NCBI RefSeq assembly: GCF_002154695.1
Contig: NZ_MTAV01000192.1
Coordinates: 1 to 47,636, forward strand
DNA length: 47,636 bases
Reading direction: 5' to 3'
DNA from: Nostoc sp. T09
Lineage (GTDB): Bacteria; Cyanobacteriota; Cyanobacteriia; Cyanobacteriales; Nostocaceae
Shown here: positions 26,324 to 33,481 of the stretch, in pieces
Numbering within the stretch: the first letter of the stretch is position 1
Layout of the letters: each line of letters starts with the position of its first letter
Notes under the pieces: model-generated
What the model was told of the DNA's origin: nothing
Databases searched by the model: none
The model's input: the letters and a program-made list of their open reading frames with translations, nothing else
Translations under genes and position numbers: made by a program

Positions 26324-26659
26324 GAAATAGCAATTGTTGCCTCAAAAGCTATTTTGGCGACTCCCGAAATAGCAATTGTAGTATCGAAAATAGCAAATGT
26401 AGCATCAAGAATGGCAATTGTAGTATCGAAAATGGCAAATGCGATCGCCGAAATGGCAAATGTAGTATCGAAAATGGCAATTGTAGTATCGAAAATGGCA
26501 ATTGTAGTATCGAAAATGGCAAATGTAGCATCAAAAATAGCAATTGTAGTATCGAAAATGGCAAATGTAGCATCAAAAATAGCAATTGTAGTATCCGAAA
26601 TAGCAAATGCTGTCTCAAAAGCTATTTTGGCGACTCCCGAAATGGCTTTTGCGTAGGCG
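26324..26659. repeat. 21-bp tandem repeat array (16 units)
   Basis: Sixteen consecutive units of exactly 21 bp, of the type AAAATGGCAAATGTAGTATC plus one base, begin 25 bp after the chelatase stop codon. Units 2 and 15 share a divergent form (AAAGCTATTTTGGCGACTCC), 273 bp or 13 units apart. One unit contains a HIP1 site (GCGATCGC). On the plus strand the array reads as heptapeptides MAIVVSK, MANVVSK and MANVASK, open from 26291 to a TAG at about 26655 but with only a TTG (26354) as possible start. The minus strand is also open through the array (repeat FAIFDTT, ATG at 26676). The same repeat family appears at the right edge of the window. Confidence 0.9.
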
Positions 26660-26741
26660 CAGCCAGCCGTAGGCATCGCATTATAGCGATTCCCACATTG
26701 GTGAGGTATAGCAAGAAAGAATTAACCGCCGATAGAAGAGG

Positions 26742-26888
26742 ATGGACGCAGATACAGAAAGTGCAGAAGAACTCAAGCAGATGCTGTTAGTGGAAAAAGT
26801 AGCAAGCATAAAAGAAAAAGTGCAGCTACTATACTTGCTCAAAACTGGATGGGAAATTGAGATTATTGTAGATGTTCAATACCAATAA
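26742..26888 (+). pseudogene. IS630-type transposase N-terminal remnant
   Basis: A 48-codon frame beginning MDADTESAEELKQMLLVEKV and continuing with IKEKVQLLYLLKTGWEIE. This matches the first helices of the helix-turn-helix region of IS630-family transposases (usual form ELKQMLKxEKxxRxKERxQxLYLLKTG). The rest of the HTH and the DDE domain are absent, so it is a decayed fragment. The 3-prime end overlaps the end of the convergent GIY-YIG-like gene by 26 bp. A dispersed repeat (AACCGCCGATAGAAGAGG) leads into the start codon. Confidence 0.6.
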
Positions 26889-27102
26889 TATCGCGATCGC
26901 CTGCAATTTCTTTTTGAGTGTGAAATGTAAAACGTCGCAACTGTCCGGCTTGCTGCCACTCTTGTTGCAACGCCGTGTGAGGATAGGTGCCACTGTTGAG
27001 CATCTTTAGTATTGGAGGCCATACTACTTTTATACTAGTGACATCGCCAACAAAGAGTTTAAAACGCCCAATGTTTGCGATCGCATAAATTCCAGAAGCC
27101 AT
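26863..27102 (-). CDS. short GIY-YIG-like protein, possibly truncated
   Basis: A 79-residue protein whose N-terminal half resembles a GIY-YIG nuclease domain: GIYAIANIGRFKLFVGD (GIY then a FVG in place of YIG), a helix, MLNSGTYPHTALQQEWQQAG (like the LQxxW segment) and RRFTFHT. The usual catalytic Arg after the first helix is not evident (SIKVVWPPIL) and the position of the catalytic Glu is uncertain. The last residues are encoded in sequence shared with the transposase remnant, so the original C terminus may have been lost. Function as a nuclease is therefore doubtful. No strong ribosome binding site. Confidence 0.5.
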   Translation of the reverse strand: MASGIYAIANIGRFKLFVGDVTSIKVVWPPILKMLNSGTYPHTALQQEWQQAGQLRRFTFHTQKEIAGDRDIIGIEHLQ

Positions 27103-27463
27103 AATCCCAATTCAAAATTCAGATTTAGTTGATGTTTCAATGTTTGCATTTGTTGGTTATTTTGGAGAATTGGTATAACCAACGAGATTTTAGTTGATTA
27201 CCTAGACTAGCGTAGGCAAAGCCCACCCTAGACATTGCAGACTGGACGCTGTAACCAATGGCTCTATCTATCTTTTGACTAGTTCTAATATGAGAATTTT
27301 GTGGGAATGTTCTATCTTTTTGTAGTGACTAGCTCACACTCAACTATATAACCTGAATAGAGATACAAGCAGAATCGGTCAATTTGACTTTAGAAATTAA
27401 ATTACCTTTTTGAGCCAACTATAGCTATAGCTACAAAATTTAACTATTGTATCGGAGTTTGTT
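27103..27463. other. intergenic region before the HCP-like gene
   Basis: No gene was seen. It includes a dispersed repeat fragment near 27208-27235 (TAGGCAAAGCCCACCCTA) and otherwise AT-rich sequence that should hold the promoter of the HCP-like gene. GGAG at about 27453 is its ribosome binding site. Confidence 0.45.
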
Positions 27464-27913
27464 ATGACATCTACGAACATCAATTTTTTAGAACAAGCTG
27501 TATCAAAATTTAAAAATTTGAATGCAGACGATCGCCTATCAGCGCTGGCATTACTTTATACTGATATTTCTGATGAAATTCCGGCGATCGCGCTGAATGA
27601 TGTACCCAATGAAAATACTGGCAATTTAGTAGCACAAATTCAGAAACTGCCCGAAGCAGAACAGGTATTTGCTTTACGACAGTTAGTTAACCCAGAGGAA
27701 AGGGGAGAAACAAGTATTTCTGTTGAAGAGTATGCCTCAATGAATACTGATCTGAAACTAGGTTTTTGGTATCATTTAGCTCAAAATTTAGGCACTTCAA
27801 TCGTTAATTTACCCGCTGACTATATACCTTCGGAGCAGTCAACAGAACTATTAGATTTACTTGATACACCGAACCTTGAGGATTTAGTAAATTTCTTGAA
27901 ACAAGTGCTATAA
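27464..27913 (+). CDS. orange carotenoid protein N-terminal domain-like (HCP-like)
   Basis: A 149-residue all-helical protein similar over its whole length to the N-terminal, carotenoid-binding domain of orange carotenoid protein: FLEQAVSKFKNLNADDRLSA, IQKLPEAEQVFALRQLV and LKLGFWYHLAQ correspond to AAVAAFKQLSADDQLA, IKQMSHAEQLQVMRDL and KLAFWYQLAE. There is no C-terminal NTF2-like domain, as in helical carotenoid proteins (HCPs), which bind or carry carotenoid and quench singlet oxygen or phycobilisomes. W102/Y103 and Y32 match OCP W110/Y111 and Y44, but the place of W41 is A29. It is shorter than usual HCPs (about 165-195). GGAG seven bases upstream supports the start. Carotenoid binding is uncertain. 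Confidence 0.72.
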   Translation: MTSTNINFLEQAVSKFKNLNADDRLSALALLYTDISDEIPAIALNDVPNENTGNLVAQIQKLPEAEQVFALRQLVNPEERGETSISVEEYASMNTDLKLGFWYHLAQNLGTSIVNLPADYIPSEQSTELLDLLDTPNLEDLVNFLKQVL

Positions 27914-27929
27914 AAGTTCTCAGTTCCGT

Positions 27930-27950
27930 GGGTGAGTATATATCTCACCC
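27930..27950 (+). terminator. hairpin after the HCP-like gene
   Basis: GGGTGAG (27930-27936) pairs with CTCACCC (27944-27950) across a 7-base A/T loop, 17 bp after the stop codon. The sequence after it is AAAAATAATT on the plus strand, so it lacks a good T-run. It may still stabilise or end the transcript. Confidence 0.45.
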
Positions 27951-28134
27951 AAAAATAATTCATTCAACAAATCTTGGCAACAGATGCAGAGTCTTTCACA
28001 AAAGAATTCGGGATGCAGTTGTAAAATTTTGTAATCAGGCAGTACACCTATATTTGAAGCTTTATAAGTAAAGGCTTTAAGATGCTCATTAGTATTGCTA
28101 GTATTTAGAAATCCAGCATTGAAAGCAGGTTGTT

Positions 28135-28629
28135 ATGAATAGATACCTTGTTGCTGTGATTGATGGTACGAAAGCACGTTTTTTAACCTTAAAGCCATCA
28201 GAATTATCGGGATATGAGTCTGGCCCGAATTTAATCGAACATGAAGCTTTGTTGAGTTCTAATAGCGAACTTCAAGGTCAAGAACTGTGGACAAGTACTA
28301 AAACTGGACGGAATCGCGGTGTTGCTGGTCAAGCACACAGCTATGATGATGGGCGCGACAATCAAATGATTCAATTTGAACGTCGCTTTACCCAAAGTAT
28401 CGCTGCTAAGATTGTTAATTTCATACAGGCTCATCAAATTCAACAGCTTTTGATGATTGCTGAACCCCGGATATTAGGTTTGATTCGAGAAGCTTTAACG
28501 CCTATATTACCCAGAAATATCAAGACTCATGAATTAGCAAAAGAGCTTTGCCATCTCAAACCTTCTGAATTGCATGAGTATCTTGCTAGTAAACAACTTT
28601 TACCACCACACAAAAGAGCTTCAGTTTAA
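28135..28629 (+). CDS. host attachment family protein
   Basis: A 164-residue protein of the family named host attachment protein (Host_attach, PF10116). The N terminus YLVAVIDGTKARFLTL is the conserved nucleotide-site-like strand and turn. The middle has GRDNQMIQFERRFTQSIAAKI, and the C-terminal half has LLMIAEPRILGLIREAL and the ELAKELCHLKPSELHEYL helix. Its fold is related to eRF1-like/RNase H-like domains found in ribosome-associated or stress proteins; the name comes from early work on plant attachment and does not define a molecular role. A GCAGG about six bases upstream supports the start. It is a single gene between the HCP-like gene and a small membrane protein gene. Confidence 0.78.
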   Translation: MNRYLVAVIDGTKARFLTLKPSELSGYESGPNLIEHEALLSSNSELQGQELWTSTKTGRNRGVAGQAHSYDDGRDNQMIQFERRFTQSIAAKIVNFIQAHQIQQLLMIAEPRILGLIREALTPILPRNIKTHELAKELCHLKPSELHEYLASKQLLPPHKRASV

Positions 28630-28841
28630 TCATTGGTCATTTGTACCTACAAAGTTTAGATGCATCACAACTTAGTTTCAGTAGGCTAAAAAATGTTACT
28701 TAAAGTTTACCTATGATTTGGTGTATCAATTTTTAAGGGAAAATAGATTTGAAGGGCAACTGAGCTTAAAAAACAATTTCAGCTTCCCGATAAAACCTCA
28801 AATGTTTTTTGTCTGGCAAAGACACGCAAATGGAGGTAAAA

Positions 28842-28955
28842 ATGTTACACAATACTTTAGTACCTGATTTTAGCACTTATCTAATCGTCAAAATTTCTGT
28901 GTTGATTTTGGCACTTTTGATATTGATGATTGTAGCTGCTGCCCCTGCTATTTAA
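28842..28955 (+). CDS. 37-residue single-helix membrane protein
   Basis: A short open frame with a strong ribosome binding site, GGAGG six bases before the ATG. It encodes a polar N terminus (MLHNTLVPDFSTYLIVKI) followed by one very hydrophobic helix (VLILALLILMIVAAAP). Size and layout resemble small photosystem or cytochrome b6f subunits, or type I toxin peptides, but I do not recognise it. It lies in a gap of about 500 bp between the host attachment gene and a broken lipoprotein gene. The good ribosome binding site and amino acid pattern make it likely to be translated. Confidence 0.5.
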   Translation: MLHNTLVPDFSTYLIVKISVLILALLILMIVAAAPAI

Positions 28956-29026
28956 AGATAAGTCACTTTTGAATTTGCCATAGTTCCACTCTGATATCTG
29001 ATAAAAATGCGAGCCTTCCAGTATCT

Positions 29027-29051
29027 GTAGGGTGGGCAATGCCCACCCTAC
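29027..29051. repeat. palindromic dispersed repeat
   Basis: GTAGGGTGGGC pairs perfectly with GCCCACCCTAC across a three-base loop. This motif is common between genes of Nostocales. Just downstream (29062-29086) is a second dispersed sequence containing CAAATCGGATTGCTATAT, repeated at 40067-40090. Confidence 0.75.
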
Positions 29052-29127
29052 GTATCATTTCAAAAATCAAATCGGATTGCTATATCTCATCAAAGTGCGA
29101 GCCTTCCAGAAATCTGGAGGTGGGAAG

Positions 29128-29723
29128 ATGCTTAATAAAAGCAATCTCTCGCAGATAGGTATGGTCTTTCTAGCCCTAGTATTAGCAGGCTTGCCAATTT
29201 CTTGCAGTCAATATTCTTCAACCCAAAGCTTTGAAGTTGCAGCTCAAATAGTGGCAAAATCAGTTGACCCTGAGCGAAGTCGAAGGCATAAAATTGCGGA
29301 TTTAGCAGATAAGAACTATCAATTTTGTACTCAAAGCGATCCTCAAGATTGGCGAGATGGTGCAGGGGTTTGTTTCGCCTTCGCCAAAATAGGTAACCGC
29401 GTTGATGGATATTACGGTTATCCCCATTGAGATCAGTTTATTTGTCTTCGGGGTAAAGTTGATGGCAATCGAATCGCAGGTGAAGCTTTAGCGATATCAT
29501 GGGCCGTACATCAGCAGAATCTGCATTTCATTGGGACTCAGAGAAAGGTCTGACAATTAGCCAAGGAAACATCTTTCTGAATACCAAAGATGGAGAAGAT
29601 ACGATTGAGTGGATTCTTGATCGCAATGCTTTGTTGGATATTGATGGATTTTATCAATATAATCGCCCTCGCATGACAATTGCTTCTCAACTATGTAAGT
29701 GGAATTCAATAGCAACAGGTTAA
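29128..29723 (+). pseudogene. broken lipoprotein gene (in-frame stop and frameshift)
   Basis: The start ATG 29128 has GGAGG eight bases upstream and encodes a lipoprotein signal peptide ending LAGLPISC. The frame stops at TGA 29428-29430 (after YYGYPH), continues as DQFICLRGKVDGNRIAGEAL, and then needs a one-base shift near 29495 to reach GRTSAESAFHWDSEKGLTIS and the end at 29723. Both parts read naturally as one exported protein with Cys and aromatic residues; the TGA may replace a Ser codon. A GACCCTGAGCGAAGTCGAAG dispersed-repeat fragment lies in the first part (about 29268-29289). I do not recognise the family. A sequencing error is possible, but two lesions favour a true pseudogene. Confidence 0.7.
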
Positions 29724-29884
29724 CTTGCGTGTTCCCAATCACTAAGTAATTCATGCTCTTGCTTTGTCTGCTTTTTGCGGATAGGGACTTTAGGAGAACC
29801 AATATCTGTTTTGGGGAAGGACTGTTGTTTCTTCTTAGCAGATCGGTTTTCTTGTGTTTTGGAACTAGTAGGTGTGTTTGTCAT
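29720..29884 (-). CDS. 54-residue basic hydrophilic protein
   Basis: A small open frame coding for a Lys/Gln/Ser-rich chain beginning MTNTPTSSKTQENRSAKKKQ and ending LLSDWEHAS. It is convergent with the broken lipoprotein gene and their stop codons overlap. An AGG lies about 12 bases upstream of the ATG, so translation support is weak. The composition (high Lys, Pro, few hydrophobics, a short acidic C-terminal helix) is protein-like, with no domain recognised. Confidence 0.4.
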   Translation of the reverse strand: MTNTPTSSKTQENRSAKKKQQSFPKTDIGSPKVPIRKKQTKQEHELLSDWEHAS

Positions 29885-30028
29885 AGTTATATGAACCTTT
29901 AATGAAAACTTGAGAACTATAATTTATAACATCAATTTCAAAAGGGCAAATTTCTGAAGAAATATATTACATTTTTCAGTAATCCCACCGAAGAGCGATC
30001 TCTTCATTTATAGGGAAGATAATCTTAT

Positions 30029-30376
30029 TTAAAGTGGTAGGTAATAGACAGAATTAGCAAAGTCCCCAAGATTGGTAGCTTTGGCGATTATTTCTAAATC
30101 CCTCACACAATCACCAATAGAAACCAGCAATTGATGAGCATAAATCACGCCAGAAAAATTCAGACCTTCACTCTGGCGACGAGCAGCTTCAGCCAAGAAA
30201 TCGGCATCTTGAGAAAAGATAACTCGCTGAAGTTCGGTAGCACGATCAAGAATGAGGGTATCGGCGAACCCAGTCCGTTCATCTTCTTGAACTGTCAATA
30301 CATCTACACCTCGTAGACGCAGACCCGCTGTAATTGCTCGGTGGACGTGTTCATCCATGTAAAGTGCAATGCTCAC
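30029..30376 (-). CDS. DUF5615 PIN-like toxin candidate
   Basis: A 115-residue protein of the DUF5615 (PIN-like) type. The N terminus ALYMDEHVHRAITAGLRLRGVDVLTVQED and the middle VIFSQDADFLAEAARR carry the acidic residues (D8/E9 and D at SQDAD) expected of PIN-domain nucleases. Proteins of this type are usually paired with a DUF433 protein as a toxin-antitoxin module; the toxin would cleave RNA. It overlaps the DUF433 gene by four bases (ATGA-type overlap), so the two are translated as one unit, antitoxin first. Direct proof of toxicity is not available for most pairs. Confidence 0.82.
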   Translation of the reverse strand: MSIALYMDEHVHRAITAGLRLRGVDVLTVQEDERTGFADTLILDRATELQRVIFSQDADFLAEAARRQSEGLNFSGVIYAHQLLVSIGDCVRDLEIIAKATNLGDFANSVYYLPL

Positions 30377-30690
30377 TTTATAAGTCCCTGTGCTCGAAGC
30401 CTAGCAGCAAGAGGTGATGGCCCCGCTTCCTTACGCATTCGCTCTGCATACTCGAAACGTCGTTCAATATCTGCATCAATTTCGAGTTTATGATCCCAGT
30501 AGTACGCTAAGGCAGAATGAATCTGACTCATGGAGAGATAAGGATGTTGAAAATGAATCTCTTCTGGACTCCAGCCATAAGCCATCTGAGCTTCAATTAA
30601 TTCCACAACTTTCATGGTTGTACCTGCAATGATAGGTATACCACGCTCATTTAGTTGTACGTATTTATGTTCGGTGGTCGTGAATGTCAT
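30373..30690 (-). CDS. DUF433 antitoxin candidate
   Basis: A 105-residue protein of the DUF433 family. The core VQLNERGIPIIAGTTMKVVELIEAQMAYGWSPEEIHFQHPYLSMSQIHSALAYYWDHK contains the winged-helix-like repeat domain with the GxPxIxGTxxxV and WSPEEI motifs. In known arrangements DUF433 proteins bind DNA and neutralise a DUF5615 PIN-like partner, here the gene that follows with a four-base overlap. The C terminus is a charged helix (DIERRFEYAERMRKEAG). It is the first gene of the pair and likely represses its own promoter at 30691-30720. Confidence 0.82.
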   Translation of the reverse strand: MTFTTTEHKYVQLNERGIPIIAGTTMKVVELIEAQMAYGWSPEEIHFQHPYLSMSQIHSALAYYWDHKLEIDADIERRFEYAERMRKEAGPSPLAARLRAQGLIK

Positions 30691-30729
30691 GATTTGTGCG
30701 TTCTTAATAACCTCACTTTATTATCGGCG

Positions 30730-33063
30730 TTAATTACCCACCTGAGAATTCACAACCGAAAAGCCGCGACGTGTGGATTTTCTACTGGCTAACTGGACTT
30801 GAAAGCTTACCTTATCGCTGATTTCCCCGCTTCTTGCTTCCAATGTCCACTTACCAGGACGCAGATACCAAAATAAAGAATTAGCTGAATCTGTAGCTAG
30901 CTTTTCTCCATTTAACCGCCACTCTACGAGTTCAGATGCCTTTCCTACTAGCTTAAACTCTAGTTTCTGCGTTGTTTGTTCCCCTGGATACAGCAAAAAT
31001 AAATCGCCATTATGGGGAGATAAAATCCTAATATTACTAGTATTAAAAGTTGATTGTTGCTGTTTAGCTAACCATTCATCATATTCTGGTGGTAAATTGC
31101 CTGGTTGTTGATTTTCATAGGCAATTTTGTCTTCTGAATAGAAATATTCCTGCACCACTGAAGCACAATCTGGTGTAGGTTTTAACCCCGAAATTGCACA
31201 GATGGGTAATTGCACTAAACCTTCTGGAGGTGTAAAACTAGATGGTTCTTGATGCTCATGCAGATGTAACATAATGCGATTCCACAAGGGAGCCGCCCCT
31301 GTAACGCCTGATACCTGGCGCATCGGTTCGCCATTGAAATTTCCTACCCAGGTAGCAACGGTGTAATCGGTAGTAAAGCCAACTGTCCAAGTATCGCGGA
31401 AATTTGAAGAAGTGCCAGTTTTAACAGCAGATGGAAAGGGTAAATTTAACACCGAGTCTACACCAAATGCAGTTGCACGGGCATGGCGATCGCTCAACAT
31501 ATCAGCTATTAATTGCCATGTTGTCGGATTTTGGATTTGAGGTTTTGGATTTTGGATTGCAGAGTTAGAGAATGTACTTACCAGCGATGTGGCTTCACCT
31601 TGTCGCGCCATAGTGACGTAAGCCCTAGCCAATTCCCAAAGACTGACTTCGCCACTACCTAAAGTTAAACCTAAACCATAATATTCGGGGGTTTGATTGA
31701 GGTGTTCAAAACCTAATTGACGCAGATGTTCTAAGAAAGTTGGTACGCCTACCTTTTCTAATACCCTGACTGCGGGAACATTCAGGGAATTCGCTAAAGC
31801 AACGCGCACCCGCACCGGGCCGAGAAAAGTTTGAGTATAATCTGTAGGGCTATACAGTTTTGCACCAGGAATCGCGTAGTAAGCAGGTACATCAGCCAAA
31901 ATTGTATTTGGGCGAATTGCACCTTTTTCTAACGCCAACTCATACACAAACGGCTTGAGGGTAGAACCTGGTTGACGCAGTGCTTGTACTCCATCATTGC
32001 GTCCGAGTTTGGCTTCATTAAAGTAATCGGGTGAACCGACATAAGCCAATACTTCCCCAGTATGGTTGTCAATTACCAAAGCTGCCGCATCATGGACGTT
32101 ATTCGCCGCGAGAGAAGAAAGTACTTGCTGTACCTGTGCTTCCACAAATTGCTGTAAAGGGCGATTGATTGTCGTGCGGATTAATCCCTCCCCTTCTGGC
32201 GTTGGAGTACTTTGCTGACTCGCTAACCAAAATAAAAAGTGAGGTGCAGCAATAATTCCCCGTTGACGAGATTGAAACACAACCTTTTCTGTCGATGCGC
32301 GTTCTGCTAATGAGGAAGTAACGTAACCATCCTGTACCATCTGCTTGAGAACGTATTTCTGACGCTGCTTCAACCGTTCCCAATGCTCTAAAGGATCAAA
32401 ATAAGTGGGATTATTGGGGATAGCTGCTAAAAGACTAGCTTGAGCAAGATTCAAATCACTCGCTGGGATAGAAAAATAAGTACGCGCTGCTGCTTCCACA
32501 CCGTAGATATTTCCCCCCATTGGTAAACGATTAATGTAAGCCGAGAGGATTTCATTTTTATTCATCCCCGCAGTTAACCGCCAAGATAACCAAATCTCAC
32601 GCAGCTTACCCGAAAGATTGCGGGGAACAGGATCTAACATCCGCGACAACTGCATAGTAATTGTCGAAGCACCAGACACAACTTTTTTCGCATGAATTGC
32701 TTCTTTAACAGCGCGGACAACCGCTTTCAAATCCAACGCCCCATGATGATAAAAGCTACCATCTTCAGCAGCCAAAATCGCCTGAATAAATTGGGGAGAA
32801 ACCCGATCTAATGGGACTACTGCTGTATGCTCTTGATCGCGGGTAAGTATAGTTCCTAAGGGTAGCCCATTGCGATCGCTAAACTGCATCGCTAACTGAC
32901 TTTGCATAATATCTGTAGTCCGAACAGGTGCAAAATATGGCATTAAGCGCACCGTCAAACAAATTAGCAGCAAAGCTAAAATCACCTTACCTCTTTTGCT
33001 GCGATTCAACCCACGCCAAACTTTTTGCGTAATTTGGATCGGCCAACGTGAAGTTCTTTTCAT
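30730..33063 (-). CDS. pbpC: penicillin-binding protein 1C
   Basis: A 777-residue bifunctional peptidoglycan synthase. One N-terminal membrane helix (about 27-44) is followed by a glycosyltransferase 51 domain with catalytic E100 (AAEDGSFYHHGALD) and GASTITMQLSRML. The transpeptidase domain has RQPGSTLKPF (Ser-x-x-Lys, about residue 365), ANSLN and KTGTSSNF (about 547). The C terminus is a BiPBP_C Ig-like domain. PBP1C class proteins are commonly encoded next to a bacterial alpha-2-macroglobulin, as here: the macroglobulin-like gene is divergent 418 bp away. The pair is thought to couple cell-wall repair with protease trapping. The gene appears complete. Confidence 0.93.
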   Translation of the reverse strand: MKRTSRWPIQITQKVWRGLNRSKRGKVILALLLICLTVRLMPYFAPVRTTDIMQSQLAMQFSDRNGLPLGTILTRDQEHTAVVPLDRVSPQFIQAILAAEDGSFYHHGALDLKAVVRAVKEAIHAKKVVSGASTITMQLSRMLDPVPRNLSGKLREIWLSWRLTAGMNKNEILSAYINRLPMGGNIYGVEAAARTYFSIPASDLNLAQASLLAAIPNNPTYFDPLEHWERLKQRQKYVLKQMVQDGYVTSSLAERASTEKVVFQSRQRGIIAAPHFLFWLASQQSTPTPEGEGLIRTTINRPLQQFVEAQVQQVLSSLAANNVHDAAALVIDNHTGEVLAYVGSPDYFNEAKLGRNDGVQALRQPGSTLKPFVYELALEKGAIRPNTILADVPAYYAIPGAKLYSPTDYTQTFLGPVRVRVALANSLNVPAVRVLEKVGVPTFLEHLRQLGFEHLNQTPEYYGLGLTLGSGEVSLWELARAYVTMARQGEATSLVSTFSNSAIQNPKPQIQNPTTWQLIADMLSDRHARATAFGVDSVLNLPFPSAVKTGTSSNFRDTWTVGFTTDYTVATWVGNFNGEPMRQVSGVTGAAPLWNRIMLHLHEHQEPSSFTPPEGLVQLPICAISGLKPTPDCASVVQEYFYSEDKIAYENQQPGNLPPEYDEWLAKQQQSTFNTSNIRILSPHNGDLFLLYPGEQTTQKLEFKLVGKASELVEWRLNGEKLATDSANSLFWYLRPGKWTLEARSGEISDKVSFQVQLASRKSTRRGFSVVNSQVGN

Positions 33064-33481
33064 CAGCGAATCCTCTACCCCTGAAACTTACTTTAATTTT
33101 CACGTAGCGATCGCAGTTAAATCAGGAAATATTTCTAACACTTAACAACTCATTTTATCTAGTTGGCATTTGTCATTAGTATTTATTTGCTAATGGCAGT
33201 AGAGCATTATAAGCTAGCTTTAAATCTATCTATTATTACCCGTTAAAAGTAAATACTTCTTAATATAAATCTCTAATTTCTCTGAAATTTCTCTTCCTCT
33301 TCGTGTCCTTTGCGTCCTTTGCGGTTCGTTTAAAAAAGTCTCACAACTCCCAGCCGATTACTATCGTTAAGAATTGTAGTAATTGTTAGGAACAATCGTG
33401 TTGCATTGGTTATCTATATAATAATCTCACGCAGAGACGCAGAGACTCAGAGAGAAGAGAGATATATATTTTAAATCTATT
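33064..33481. other. divergent promoter region of pbpC and the macroglobulin gene
   Basis: No gene was seen. It carries two dispersed repeats: a reversed copy of the ACGAACCGCAAAG element at 33294-33333 (reading TTTGCGTCCTTTGCGG) and a CACGCAGAGACGCAGAGA element at 33428-33459, just before the macroglobulin start. One HIP1 site is near 33108. Promoters for both genes must lie here. Confidence 0.55.

Noticed and set aside
26278-26676. Minus-strand open frame of 132 codons through the 21-bp array (FAIFDTT repeats)
   Set aside because: It is the complement of the same repeat; the 21-bp period keeps both strands open. Its start lies in a dispersed repeat (GCGTAGGCGCAGCC) and its end is inside the chelatase gene.
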